Below, piece by piece: positions 1 through 9,664 of a DNA stretch of 64,000 nucleotides. The notes under the pieces are model-generated. The model was not told the origin of the DNA and made no database searches. It was given only the letters and a program-made list of their open reading frames with translations. Numbering within the stretch: position 1 is the stretch's first letter; every line of letters starts with the position of its first letter. The position numbers were made by a program, and so were the translations under genes. This DNA comes from Lachnospira multipara LB2003 (GTDB lineage Bacteria; Bacillota; Clostridia; Lachnospirales; Lachnospiraceae). The stretch covers positions 1 through 64,000 of the forward strand of contig NZ_JNKW01000009.1 in assembly GCF_000702205.1 (NCBI RefSeq), in the 5' to 3' direction.

Positions 1-158
<158 letters not shown>

Positions 159-401
159 AGTTTTACCTTAGCTTAGTTCTGAACGAACTAGCTTAATAGT
201 TTCGTTTCCGTTTAACATTACTGTTATAAGGATAATCATTTCTAAACTTATGTTTAACGATTGATTAACTCGCTTGAATTTTTTCAAAGAATTTTCAAGG
301 TTGTCATTCTGTTCAGTTGTCAAGGTTCTATATCTTCAAAGCCTTGTATTTACTGGCTTTGTTTTGTTTTTGTGTTGCTGCTGTATCGCAGCGACTTGTA
401 T

Positions 402-430
402 ATAATATCACCTCCCTTTTATTATGTCAA
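402..430 (-). promoter_or_regulatory. rRNA operon promoter and leader
   Basis: Minus strand: a perfect -35 TTGACA (430-425), a 17-base spacer and a -10 TATTAT (407-402). Upstream (431-515) the DNA is rich in A- and T-tracts, like an UP element. The predicted start near 395 gives a leader of about 240 bases before the 16S. The leader (159-395) contains a TTGACAACTGAACAG box of the kind usual in clostridial pre-16S leaders. I see no gene in 159-517. Confidence 0.8.
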
Positions 431-517
431 CACCTTTTTCGCATTTTTTCTGCAATTTTTTTACTATATTTTATATTTCAATCTTTTTCTTTTGTTTAGA
501 CATTTATTTTCGAAGTT

Positions 518-555
518 AAAAAAAGCCCCAACACCGCTTGGTTAGGGCTTTTTTG
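518..555. terminator. Bidirectional terminator upstream of the rRNA operon
   Basis: Hairpin with GCCC and GGGC arms flanked by A-runs on one side and T-runs on the other (AAAAAAGCCC ... GGGCTTTTTT). It separates the rRNA promoter from the flanking genes and could act in both directions. Confidence 0.7.
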
Positions 556-639
556 GCTTTTTATGTCTTTGCTCTCTACTATTGTTTTAAAATGCCTTTT
601 CTCTTTACTATTATTTTAAAATGCCTTTTCTCTTTACTA

Positions 640-1275
640 TTATTTTAAAACATCCTTAGCCTGATCTGTTATTTCTCTTTGGTATGCTATTTCATTTTCT
701 ATATTTCTTGCTTCGTTATTTGCTATATACGCTGCATCCACTACTTTATTTAAAACCTGTCCTACACTATCTGCCTTCTCTTTTTGCACCTTAGAATTTT
801 CAAATATTGTATTCATAGATGTAACTGTTTCTGATACTGAAGACTGCACCTGAACAATAGTATCTGTAATTAACTTTGATGATTTGGCTGACTGTGCTGC
901 TAAATCTCTTACTTGGCCTGCTACTACCGCAAAGCCTTGACCATGTTCTCCTGCTCTTGCTGCCTCTATTGATGCATTAAGTGATAATATATTGGTCTTT
1001 TTAGCAATTGAGCCTATTACTCCTGCAAACTCTTCAATTTTTCTTGATAATTCTTCTAATTCTCTAATTTTAGCTGATGATTCCTCAACTACGTTGTTTA
1101 ACGTTTCAATCAATTTTAAAATTTCTTCTACGCTTGAAATACTTTCTTTAACCAAATTTAGAGATGTATCTGATGAATTAATAACATCAAATGCGTGTTT
1201 TTCCAAACGTTCTTGTGAATCGTCAAGCCCATTAAGGATTCTTGTCAAATCATCTGCAAGTACATCTTTTTCCAT
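640..1275 (-). CDS. Soluble chemoreceptor-like signalling domain protein
   Basis: A 211-residue protein made almost entirely of the methyl-accepting chemotaxis protein signalling coiled coil. The hairpin-tip signature [20 protein letters not shown] is intact at about residues 101-120 and is followed by the VRDLAAQS segment. No transmembrane helix and no periplasmic sensor are present, and the helical bundle is far shorter than in full receptors. The ATG at 1275 is chosen because GGAGG lies 6 bases before it; a GTG two codons earlier overlaps that site. The protein should be able to dock on CheA/CheW or act as a cytoplasmic adapter, but its input is unknown. It is last in the minus-strand series after radA. 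Confidence 0.8.
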   Translation of the reverse strand: MEKDVLADDLTRILNGLDDSQERLEKHAFDVINSSDTSLNLVKESISSVEEILKLIETLNNVVEESSAKIRELEELSRKIEEFAGVIGSIAKKTNILSLNASIEAARAGEHGQGFAVVAGQVRDLAAQSAKSSKLITDTIVQVQSSVSETVTSMNTIFENSKVQKEKADSVGQVLNKVVDAAYIANNEARNIENEIAYQREITDQAKDVLK

Positions 1276-1296
1276 GCGCACCCTCCAATATTAAAT

Positions 1297-2667
1297 TTAT
1301 AGTAATTTTATTGCATCATTCACGTTTCCTACTGCTATTAAATTTATTCTATCACTATTTTTAATATTTTTCAAGCATACCATTGGCAATATCACATTTT
1401 CAAATCCTAATTTTATTGCTTCATTTATTCTTTGTTGTACCTGGGAAACCGCTCTTACTTCTCCTGATAAACCAACTTCCCCAAATATAACAGTTTTGGA
1501 GTCTATTGCCTTATTCTTAAAAGAACTAACTAAGGCTAAAACTACGCCTAAATCTAGAGCTGGCTCATTTACCTTTATTCCTCCTGCTATATTTACATAT
1601 GCATCACTTCCTGATAAATGAATTCCCGCTCTTTTTTCTAGTACTGCCATTAATAGATTTACTCTATTATAATCCATTCCCGCTGCCGTTCTTCTTGCCA
1701 TACCAAAATTAGAATCACACACAAGAGCCTGTATTTCTACCATTAAAGGTCTTGTACCTTCCATAAGGCAAACTACTACAGAACCTGATGAATCCTCTGG
1801 GCGTCCATTTAACATATATTCTGACGGATTTGGCACCTCTACTAAACCTTTTTCCTGCATTTCAAAAACACCTATCTCATTAGTCGAACCAAATCTATTT
1901 TTTACGCCTCTAAGTAGTCGATATGATGCATACCTATCTCCTTCAAAATAAAGCACTGTATCCACCATATGTTCAAGCATTCTTGGTCCTGCCACAACCC
2001 CCTCTTTAGTTACATGGCCTACTATAAAAATCGATATATTAAGCCCTTTAGCCAGTTGTAAAAGTGTCTGTGTAGACTCTCTTACCTGGGATATGCTTCC
2101 TGGTGCTGCATTTACTTCTTCTTTAAACATTGTTTGAATTGAATCTATTATTACAAGTTCCGGTTTATGTTCCGTCAATACATTTTCTATGTTATTAAGA
2201 TTGGTCTCGCATAATACATTTAATTCTCCCTTGCATTCACCGATTCTATCAGCTCTTAGTTTTATCTGCTTTAGGGACTCTTCACCGGATATATATAATA
2301 CTTTTATGTTTTTATTTGCCAAGTTATAACACATTTGTAAAAGCAATGTGGATTTTCCTATACCTGGATCACCACCTAGGAGGCAAAGGGAACCTTGTAC
2401 TATTCCTCCCCCTAAAACCCTGTCTAATTCTTTCATATCTGTTGATATTCTATCTTTTTCTTCTAGGTCTATACTTTTTAATGGAACTATCTTTGCATCT
2501 GTATTTATTGCGCTTACTATTCCCCTTGTACTTGTGCTTTTCTTTGTTTGTGCTGGCTGTTCTACTAATGTATTCCAAGATTTACATGATGGACACTGTC
2601 CAAACCATTTAGAATATTCGTTTCCACATTCCTTACAAAAAAATGCTGTTGTTTTAGCCTTTGCCAT
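1297..2667 (-). CDS. radA: DNA repair protein RadA (Sms)
   Basis: RadA is a RecA-like hexameric ATPase that promotes branch migration and processing of recombination intermediates. At 456 residues it has the standard length. It shows the N-terminal C4 zinc finger (C11, C14, C25, C28), Walker A GGDPGIGKST at 98-107, the RadA-specific KNRFG motif near residue 256, and the C-terminal Lon-protease-like domain (GGIKVNEPALDLGVVLAL). The start has GGGAGG just upstream. It lies downstream of clpC and the 137-residue unknown, a clpC-radA order also seen in other Firmicutes, but the disA gene that often follows is absent. Confidence 0.97.
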   Translation of the reverse strand: MAKAKTTAFFCKECGNEYSKWFGQCPSCKSWNTLVEQPAQTKKSTSTRGIVSAINTDAKIVPLKSIDLEEKDRISTDMKELDRVLGGGIVQGSLCLLGGDPGIGKSTLLLQMCYNLANKNIKVLYISGEESLKQIKLRADRIGECKGELNVLCETNLNNIENVLTEHKPELVIIDSIQTMFKEEVNAAPGSISQVRESTQTLLQLAKGLNISIFIVGHVTKEGVVAGPRMLEHMVDTVLYFEGDRYASYRLLRGVKNRFGSTNEIGVFEMQEKGLVEVPNPSEYMLNGRPEDSSGSVVVCLMEGTRPLMVEIQALVCDSNFGMARRTAAGMDYNRVNLLMAVLEKRAGIHLSGSDAYVNIAGGIKVNEPALDLGVVLALVSSFKNKAIDSKTVIFGEVGLSGEVRAVSQVQQRINEAIKLGFENVILPMVCLKNIKNSDRINLIAVGNVNDAIKLL

Positions 2668-2686
2668 ATTACCTCCCTAATTTATA

Positions 2687-2736
2687 AAAGGCAGTCAAAA
2701 CGCTTCTAATACGAAGCATTTTAAAACTGCCTTAGA
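2687..2736 (-). terminator. Long hairpin terminator between the 137-residue ORF and radA
   Basis: Long inverted repeat (arms AAGGCAGT and ACTGCCTT with an inner GCTTC/GAAGC pair) lying between the stop of the 2758-3171 gene and the start of radA. It probably stops or attenuates minus-strand transcription. Confidence 0.6.
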
Positions 2737-2757
2737 TTTAATATTAAATTGAATCTC

Positions 2758-3171
2758 TTAAGCCTTAGCTATCTCTACACTTACAGGATTATCTCCTTCA
2801 AAACCAACTGACAAAACAAGCTTGCCGCCCATATTAGTCTCCATGCAACCAGCATCTTTGCCGTTTACTTTAATATTGTAGGAAGAACCTTCTTCAAGTT
2901 CAAGTGTAATCTGTGCATCTTCTGCTCCTTCTACCTTAAACTCAACACCACCTTCTGTGAATTTAAAATTACTAACTGCTGTTCCTGGTACTGATTCATA
3001 TACAAATGAACCATTTCTCTCCAATTTAGTAATTTCATTAAATGTCTTTACCTTATAAGTATCGCCTAAATGCTCAAAATCAGATAGTTTAGATTTAGTA
3101 TCCAACTTGTAGTTACCAAAACTTAATGTACCATCACTCTCTGAACGAAGTAATTCATTAACAACTGACAT
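2758..3171 (-). CDS. Conserved hypothetical protein, 137 residues
   Basis: A small acidic soluble protein rich in beta-strand-like alternation, with no signal peptide, no membrane helix and no enzyme motif that I recognise. Related proteins in Lachnospiraceae are, as far as I recall, sometimes labelled 'endosialidase'; nothing here supports that activity. A clear AGGAGG site precedes the ATG. It sits between clpC and radA with its own hairpin behind it, so it may be a separate, well-expressed unit. Function unknown. Confidence 0.75.
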   Translation of the reverse strand: MSVVNELLRSESDGTLSFGNYKLDTKSKLSDFEHLGDTYKVKTFNEITKLERNGSFVYESVPGTAVSNFKFTEGGVEFKVEGAEDAQITLELEEGSSYNIKVNGKDAGCMETNMGGKLVLSVGFEGDNPVSVEIAKA

Positions 3172-3257
3172 TTAATTATCCTCCTATATTTCTTTATATC
3201 TAAATTATACAATATTAATTATCCCAATTCTATATAATTCTATTTAACAAATTGGTT

Positions 3258-5720
3258 TTATTTATTTTTCCCTCTTTTTAGTGTAAAGTGCAATTTATCT
3301 TCCTTAACACTAACCTTTACTCTATTGCCAATACCTACTTCTCCATCAAGAATTTTTTCTGCTAGAGTATCCTCGATTTCATTCTGAATTGTTCTACGAA
3401 GTGGTCTTGCGCCGTATTTTTGATCATAGCCTTTATTGGCTAACCATTCTCTTGCTTTATCATCTAATTCTATAGATAATTTCATCTGTTCCATAATTCT
3501 CTTATTTAGATTAGCTATCATAATATCTACGATTTCTCCAATCTGTTCCTTAGATAACATATGGAATACAATTATATCATCTATACGATTTAAGAATTCA
3601 GGTCTGAACATTCTCTTAACTTCGTCCATTACTTTTCCCTTCATTCTTTCGTGATCCTGTTCTTTAGTTGTTCCAGAATTAAAGCCTAGGTTCTTTGGTT
3701 CTACGATATTCTCTGCACCTGCATTACTTGTCATTATTATGATTGTATTTTTAAAGTCTACCTTACGGCCTGTTGAATCTGTAATATGGCCATCATCTAG
3801 TACCTGTAATAATACATTAAATACATCTGGATGTGCTTTTTCTATTTCATCAAAAAGAACAACTGAATAAGGGTTTCTTCTTATCTTCTCACTTAGCTGA
3901 CCGCCTTCATCATATCCTACATATCCTGGAGGTGAACCAATAAGCTTAGACACTGTGTGCTTCTCCATATATTCGGACATATCTACTCTTATAAGAGAGT
4001 TCTCTGTTCCAAACATTGTCTGAGCTAATGCCTTTGATAATTCTGTCTTACCAACACCTGTAGGTCCAAGGAAAAGGAATGACCCAATTGGTCTATTAGG
4101 ATCTTTAAGTCCTACTCTACCTCTTCTAATTGCCTTAGAAATAGCTGTTACTGCTTCGCTTTGTCCTACCACTCTTGCATGTAGTGTTTCTTCTAACTTC
4201 ATTAATTTTTCAGATTCAGCTTCTGCAATTTTAGAAACAGGTATCTTTGTTTGAATTGCTACTACATTAGCAATTTCATCCTCGTCCACAACTAAATGGC
4301 TTGATTTCATTTCTTCTTCCCAATTAGCCTTTAGTTTTTCTAATTTCTCTTTCTTTTTGCTTTCCTGCTTCTTTAAATGACTTGCTTCTTCGTAAGCTTC
4401 CTTTTTTATAGCTTCTTCCTTGCTTTCTGATATTTCCACTATTTCTTTTTCAAGCTTCTTAATATCATCTGGCATTACAAAAGCATCTAATCTTGTCTTT
4501 GAAGAAGCCTCATCAATTAAGTCGATTGCCTTATCTGGTAAAAATCTATCATTTAAATATCTATCAGATAATTTAACTGCTGCAGTTATTGCTTCATCTG
4601 TGATTGTTACTTTATGATGCATTTCATATTTTTCCTTAAGGCCTTTAAGAATTAGAATTGCTTCATCTACTGATGGTTCTTCTACCTTTACTGGCTGGAA
4701 ACGTCTCTCAAGAGCTGCATCTTTTTCAATGTGCTTTCTATATTCTTCTAGAGTTGTTGCACCTATTAACTGTATTTCACCTCTTGCAAGGGATGGTTTT
4801 AAAATATTAGATGCATCTATAGCACCTTCTGCTCCGCCTGCTCCAATTATTGTATGTAATTCATCTAAGAAAAGTAAAACATTGCCATCTGCTCTTACTT
4901 CAGCAATAACTCTCTTTATTCTTTCTTCGAATTCGCCTCTATATTTAGAGCCTGCCACCATTGCTGATAAATCAAGAGTTAAGAGTCTCTTATTCTTAAT
5001 TGTCTCTGGAACGTTACCCTCTACTATTCTTAAAGCTAATCCTTCTACTATTGCTGTCTTACCTACACCTGGTTCACCTATTAAGCAAGGATTATTCTTA
5101 GTTCTTCTTGATAGTATCTGAATTACTCTTTGAATTTCATTCTCCCTACCAATTACTGGATCTAATTTATCTTCTGCTGCAAGCACTGTTAAGTCCCTTG
5201 AATACTGATCAAGTGTTGGTGTCTGACTTTTCTTAGAAGAAGCCCTACGTCCTTGTGTAAATTCATCCTTATATTTAGATGAATCTATTCCCATAGATGT
5301 AAGTGTGTCTGTATATATCTTCTTAACTGAACCACCTAATGTATTAACAAGTCTTGCTGCAACGCAATCTGTTTCCTTAATTAATGCTATTAAAATGTGT
5401 TCTGTTCCAATTAATTCTGCATTAAATCTTGTTGCTTCCTTAGCTGCATTCTCTATAATTCTACGAACTCTAGGTGTAAAGCCAGCTGGTTCCTTAAGAT
5501 TTACAATATTATCAGGTGCAATAAGCTGATTAACTAATGTTATTATCTTATCTTCTGTAATATCATTATTTATTAAAACTGATGAGGCTACACTATCTTC
5601 AGCTTTAATTAAGCCGAGGAGTATATGCTCAGAGCCAATGTAACCATGGCCAAGTATTGAGGCCATATCCTTAGCATGCTGTAAGCTTTCTTTGGCTTTA
5701 TTAGTATATTTGCCCAACAT
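3258..5720 (-). CDS. clpC: ATP-dependent Clp protease ATPase subunit ClpC
   Basis: A Hsp100/Clp unfoldase that feeds substrates to ClpP. The 820-residue protein has two N-terminal Clp_N repeats (about 1-145), a first AAA+ module with Walker A GEPGVGKT, a UVR-type coiled middle region (EEASHLKKQ), a second AAA+ module with GPTGVGKT and [16 protein letters not shown], and an LGF tripeptide (KNLGFNSG) that matches the ClpP-docking loop. The start at MLGKY is preferred because AAAGGGA lies 6-7 bases before that ATG; an in-frame ATG 8 codons upstream has no such site. Unlike Bacillus, no ctsR-mcsA-mcsB genes precede it here. Confidence 0.97.
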   Translation of the reverse strand: MLGKYTNKAKESLQHAKDMASILGHGYIGSEHILLGLIKAEDSVASSVLINNDITEDKIITLVNQLIAPDNIVNLKEPAGFTPRVRRIIENAAKEATRFNAELIGTEHILIALIKETDCVAARLVNTLGGSVKKIYTDTLTSMGIDSSKYKDEFTQGRRASSKKSQTPTLDQYSRDLTVLAAEDKLDPVIGRENEIQRVIQILSRRTKNNPCLIGEPGVGKTAIVEGLALRIVEGNVPETIKNKRLLTLDLSAMVAGSKYRGEFEERIKRVIAEVRADGNVLLFLDELHTIIGAGGAEGAIDASNILKPSLARGEIQLIGATTLEEYRKHIEKDAALERRFQPVKVEEPSVDEAILILKGLKEKYEMHHKVTITDEAITAAVKLSDRYLNDRFLPDKAIDLIDEASSKTRLDAFVMPDDIKKLEKEIVEISESKEEAIKKEAYEEASHLKKQESKKKEKLEKLKANWEEEMKSSHLVVDEDEIANVVAIQTKIPVSKIAEAESEKLMKLEETLHARVVGQSEAVTAISKAIRRGRVGLKDPNRPIGSFLFLGPTGVGKTELSKALAQTMFGTENSLIRVDMSEYMEKHTVSKLIGSPPGYVGYDEGGQLSEKIRRNPYSVVLFDEIEKAHPDVFNVLLQVLDDGHITDSTGRKVDFKNTIIIMTSNAGAENIVEPKNLGFNSGTTKEQDHERMKGKVMDEVKRMFRPEFLNRIDDIIVFHMLSKEQIGEIVDIMIANLNKRIMEQMKLSIELDDKAREWLANKGYDQKYGARPLRRTIQNEIEDTLAEKILDGEVGIGNRVKVSVKEDKLHFTLKRGKNK

Positions 5721-5822
5721 ATTTATCCCTTTCTTTTTTATCAAACTTTTAAAGTTATTATATCACGTTAATTAAGAAATCCCAACAAATAAAGAATTAA
5801 ATAATAATAAACATATTTTAAA

Positions 5823-7379
5823 CTATAATCTTGTCTTTTTCTTTAATAGATAATATGGACCAAAATATGTAATTGCTGCAACCATTAATGAAAGCACTAC
5901 GGCTACAAAATTAGAGCCTACTAAATCTAATCCATGAGTGTATGTAAATGATACAAAAAAGCCCATTATAACAGCACTTATAACTGGTTTAGCAAATGCC
6001 TTTACTAGTGGTAACTTATATCCAATTTCCATATAAAGAGTTTTAAAATTAAGAACTGCAATTACTAATGGGAATAATGTATTACCAACTACTAATCCAT
6101 ATATTCCAAGACCTGTAAACCTTAGTAAAATATAATCTAAAATTATATGAATTAATAATGAAATTGCTGAGTGATAAACTGGTACTTTCATCTTATCTAT
6201 AGCCTGCAATGCTGAACTTGAAACTGTTGAAAGTGTATAAAAAACAACAGATACTGCTCCGATTTTAAGCATTGTAGCTCCTTCTAAACTATTATATTTA
6301 GAAAAAAGCATTCTTATAATACCCTGTCCTAATACCACTAAACCTATAAATGAAGGTATTGCAATAAACATATTAGTCTTTATTGTCTTGTTTAATTTTT
6401 CCTTGGCCTTAGTTATGTCCCCTTCTGTAAAGGATGAAACCATTGCTGGTAACATAGATGCTGACATTGCAGAAGCCACGCCTTGTGGAATACTAATAAG
6501 TAAAATATAGCATGAACTATATGTTCCTAAGTCAATTGTTATACTATCAATTACTGTTCTTGATAAATTACTAAATAAAATATCATCAAACACTGCACTA
6601 ATCTGGTAAAAAGTCTGACCAAGTATAATAGGAATCATTGTGCAGATAATAATCTTATAAATATTAGATGCTGGTTGATTATCTGTATGCTTATCTTTTT
6701 TTACCATCTTCTTAAATCTTGGTCTATAAATTGCATAAAGAAATAGCATAAATAATAAGGCAGATAATGCTCCAAGTGCAGTTCCTAGTGTAGAACCTGC
6801 TGCACCATATGCCGATCTATTAACCGATGTCTTATATGCATTCATTAATAAATATCCTGCAAGAACACTTACTACAGCATTCACTATCTGTTCTATAATC
6901 TGTGAAACTGCTGTTGGAATCATTGTTCCCTGGCCCTGGAAAAATCCTCTAACTACTCCAAGAATTGCTACAAAAAATATTGTTGGCGAAAGAATTCTTA
7001 AAGGGATCGCAAGACCTGGTGTGTTCCCTGAATAAACTACATTTTCAATAAAATCCGCACCAAAATATAAGAAGGCTGCTGCCAATCCGCCAGTTATTAT
7101 TCCTATTGTGATTGAGTAATTAAATACTCTTTTGGCACTTTTGTATTCTCCTTTAGCAAATCTTTGAGAGACTAATTTGGATACTGCCATTGGTAAACCA
7201 TATGAAGATAATACAAGCATTATATTGTAAACATTATATGCTACTCCATAAATACCATTTCCTTCACTACCAATTATATTAACTACAGGAATTCTATAAA
7301 GCATTCCTATAATCCTTACTAGAATTCCTGCAATTGCAAGTATTCCACCATGAATTAAAAAGTTGTTTTTCTTTTCCAT
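5823..7379 (-). CDS. MurJ/SpoVB-type polysaccharide flippase (MOP superfamily)
   Basis: A 518-residue integral membrane protein with about 14 hydrophobic segments and the MOP/MATE layout of the SpoVB/MurJ branch. Family-typical stretches include an N-terminal GILVRIIGMLYRIPVVNIIG segment and the GNGIYGVAYNVY loop. Members flip lipid-linked cell-wall or polysaccharide precursors across the membrane. It could be the lipid II flippase or a sporulation/exopolysaccharide flippase; the sequence alone does not decide. AAAGGAAG precedes the start. It lies upstream of clpC in the same direction with a 100-base gap, so probably a separate unit. Confidence 0.85.
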   Translation of the reverse strand: MEKKNNFLIHGGILAIAGILVRIIGMLYRIPVVNIIGSEGNGIYGVAYNVYNIMLVLSSYGLPMAVSKLVSQRFAKGEYKSAKRVFNYSITIGIITGGLAAAFLYFGADFIENVVYSGNTPGLAIPLRILSPTIFFVAILGVVRGFFQGQGTMIPTAVSQIIEQIVNAVVSVLAGYLLMNAYKTSVNRSAYGAAGSTLGTALGALSALLFMLFLYAIYRPRFKKMVKKDKHTDNQPASNIYKIIICTMIPIILGQTFYQISAVFDDILFSNLSRTVIDSITIDLGTYSSCYILLISIPQGVASAMSASMLPAMVSSFTEGDITKAKEKLNKTIKTNMFIAIPSFIGLVVLGQGIIRMLFSKYNSLEGATMLKIGAVSVVFYTLSTVSSSALQAIDKMKVPVYHSAISLLIHIILDYILLRFTGLGIYGLVVGNTLFPLVIAVLNFKTLYMEIGYKLPLVKAFAKPVISAVIMGFFVSFTYTHGLDLVGSNFVAVVLSLMVAAITYFGPYYLLKKKTRL

Positions 7380-7502
7380 TTTAAATACTTCCTTTGTTTT
7401 TATTAGCTTTATTTAAAATAATAGTTTTGTCGCATTTTATAACGATTATTAGAATAACATATTATGTAATTTTTTTTAATACCAATTAAGCTTTTATTTA
7501 TA

Positions 7503-7545
7503 AAAAAGCTCTATTATAAGGTTTCCCCCATAATAGAGCTTTATT
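7503..7545. terminator. Terminator after the envelope-glycan operon
   Basis: Strong hairpin with 13-base arms (AAAGCTCTATTAT and ATAATAGAGCTTT) and a T-run, lying directly after the 7574-8653 gene on the minus strand. Confidence 0.8.
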
Positions 7546-7573
7546 TTTAAAATTAACTTACACTACGTTAGAC

Positions 7574-8653
7574 TTATTTAACCTCTAAATCTGCGACTTT
7601 CCACTTGTCTTTAACTTTAACAAAGGTAAATGTATATGCTGTTTCATATGTCTTATTACCATCTGTCCAATCAACATATAGATTACATGAAACATCTATT
7701 GAGAAACAATCACTAGAATATACTCTTAAATTGCTAGTTTGCTCATCTCTAAATTCATATGTAAATTTTTTACCTACAAGGAATGCCCAAACAGCAGGAA
7801 TATTCTCCACATAGCTTCTTGCCTTGCCTACCATATATCCAGATAAAGTATCTAGGCTACCTCTGTTTATGATATATTTACCATAACACTCAAGGACTTC
7901 TAAACCTAACTTTGAGGCTGTATCCTTAATTGATTCATCCTCTGGATAATAAGCAGTGATTGTATTCTTATCCTTGCCTGTCTGAAGTTCTTTATCTTTA
8001 AAAACTACCTTAACTTCTGGCTCAACATTTAAGCCAGTTATTGTATAAACATCATTAGTTGGTGCTTTAACATATTTTGAAACATTAAGGCATGGTTCAA
8101 AATTAACTGCTGTTTCTGTGCGATAACTTTCAGAAACTTCTACATCATTAATATAAAGCTTACTTCCACTTGGTACATTTATCTTTAATTCATTATCATC
8201 ACTAAAGCTGCCAAATTTTACATTATCAAGCTGCCATTCATTAAAAAAGCCACCCTTTTTCTTAGTCTTTAGTGCGACCTTACAAATTGCTGTATCTCCT
8301 GCTTTTACAACATACACAGGATTTTGTGCGCTATATTCACCAAGCTTTTTAGAATATGTAATTTCGTTATCCTTTGTTAATTCCTTTACATCCTCTTTAA
8401 AGCTATCTTCTGTCTCAAATTCTGTAAACTGAATGTCTGATTTATTCATAAGCTTATCAAGTTTACCTGATTTTACTTGATTAACTATTGTCTTCATTTC
8501 ATTTACAGGCATGCTTTTTTCATAGTCCTTTAAAAAAACAAATAGGACCACTAAAGTTACTACTGCAACTGCAATTAATACCATTGAATAAATAAAAAGG
8601 AATCTTTTAAAATTAAATCTCTTTTTTCTCTTCTTATTTACTTTATTTTCCAT
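7574..8653 (-). CDS. Single-pass membrane protein with an NTF2-like extracellular domain
   Basis: 359 residues. A lysine/arginine-rich cytoplasmic start is followed by one hydrophobic helix (about 18-42), then a large extracellular part. The C-terminal segment ends YTFTFVKVKDKWKVADLEVK, the pattern of an NTF2-like or wall-associated fold in which a final strand describes 'needs work' domains of unknown ligand. It is the third gene of an operon with a GT2-GtrA glycosyltransferase and a phosphodiester glycosidase-like protein, so a role in envelope glycan assembly or anchoring is inferred. AAGGGGA precedes the ATG. Confidence 0.65.
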   Translation of the reverse strand: MENKVNKKRKKRFNFKRFLFIYSMVLIAVAVVTLVVLFVFLKDYEKSMPVNEMKTIVNQVKSGKLDKLMNKSDIQFTEFETEDSFKEDVKELTKDNEITYSKKLGEYSAQNPVYVVKAGDTAICKVALKTKKKGGFFNEWQLDNVKFGSFSDDNELKINVPSGSKLYINDVEVSESYRTETAVNFEPCLNVSKYVKAPTNDVYTITGLNVEPEVKVVFKDKELQTGKDKNTITAYYPEDESIKDTASKLGLEVLECYGKYIINRGSLDTLSGYMVGKARSYVENIPAVWAFLVGKKFTYEFRDEQTSNLRVYSSDCFSIDVSCNLYVDWTDGNKTYETAYTFTFVKVKDKWKVADLEVK

Positions 8654-8680
8654 ATTTAATTCCCCTTAATTATTAATATC

Positions 8681-9664
8681 TTATTTTATTAAAAACGCTG
8701 TTGGACAAGATCTTGGTCCTGTTGGTGAATATGGATTATTAATTACTGAACCATTGTAATACATCTGTGTTGATGTACCACCATCCATTACTGATGCATT
8801 AACTGCACCATACTGAGCCATAATATCCTGTAAGTCAGCAAATGTAGCTCCCATACCTGTTATCTGTCTACCATCTGCAACAAGCAATAAAATCTTACCA
8901 TCTGCTGTCTGTCCTATAGCTGTTCTAGGATTTAGGCCACCGCCTGTTCCTGAAACATCCTGCATTTCTCCATTAACAATTAAGAATGGGCCTATTGTAT
9001 TACTAATACTTACGCAATCTCTTATTCCAAGTTCAATTGCCTTTGCTTTAGTCATATTACCAATTACCAATTTATTGTCATTAGAAATTCCTGTTACATG
9101 ATATGTATCTGTATCATTTCCATTAAGAACTTCTCCATTAACCATAACAAGGCCAACTGGCATAGCTGTATATGTTGTTATACCATCAACAAACTCACCA
9201 CCGTTAATACCTGCAACCGCACCATATCTAGCAGCTATATCTGCAACTACAGCGCCATCACCTTCGCAAAATGTTTCTACAGTACCAACAAATAGTCTGC
9301 TTGGGTCATCTACTATCATTAATTTACCCTTAAATGAACTTCCCTTAATATCAACCACTTCGATATTATCTGAGCCCTTAAGGCTTTCAGTATTAACAAG
9401 GCCTGCATCAGTAATATCCTCTGTATCCTTAATACTGTTCTCCTCTTCGATTTTAGCTATTTCTTCTTTAGAAACAAACATATTAGCTAAAAAACCAATT
9501 GCTGATGTCTCTCTAACTGAAAGAACAAATTCTGTTCTAGCTGTCTTTGATGGACCATATACTAACATTGCCATAACGCCATAAAGAAAGGCTAGCAAAA
9601 TAGCTAGTGTAACTAAAACAGTAAGCACAACTCTGTAAATATTTCTTATAATTTTCTTACTCAT
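8681..9664 (-). CDS. Phosphodiester glycosidase (NAGPA-like) membrane protein
   Basis: 327 residues with an N-terminal transmembrane anchor (about 10-33) and a C-terminal domain of the NAGPA/phosphodiester glycosidase family, seen in the motifs AGINGGEF, NPRTAIGQ, LLLVADGRQ and VMDGGTSTQMYYNG. Family members cleave or remodel sugar phosphodiesters and are often listed under exopolysaccharide biosynthesis. The gene overlaps the upstream glycosyltransferase by 8 bases and is followed after 27 bases by the NTF2-like membrane protein, which implies one transcript. Substrate unknown; teichoic-acid-like or phospho-glycan substrates are possible. Confidence 0.85.
   Translation of the reverse strand: MSKKIIRNIYRVVLTVLVTLAILLAFLYGVMAMLVYGPSKTARTEFVLSVRETSAIGFLANMFVSKEEIAKIEEENSIKDTEDITDAGLVNTESLKGSDNIEVVDIKGSSFKGKLMIVDDPSRLFVGTVETFCEGDGAVVADIAARYGAVAGINGGEFVDGITTYTAMPVGLVMVNGEVLNGNDTDTYHVTGISNDNKLVIGNMTKAKAIELGIRDCVSISNTIGPFLIVNGEMQDVSGTGGGLNPRTAIGQTADGKILLLVADGRQITGMGATFADLQDIMAQYGAVNASVMDGGTSTQMYYNGSVINNPYSPTGPRSCPTAFLIK

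Noticed and set aside
261-545. Open frame of about 94 codons on the plus strand in the rRNA upstream region
   Set aside because: It overlaps the rRNA promoter, leader and terminator, has no ribosome site, and its product is low-complexity Phe/Leu-rich sequence.
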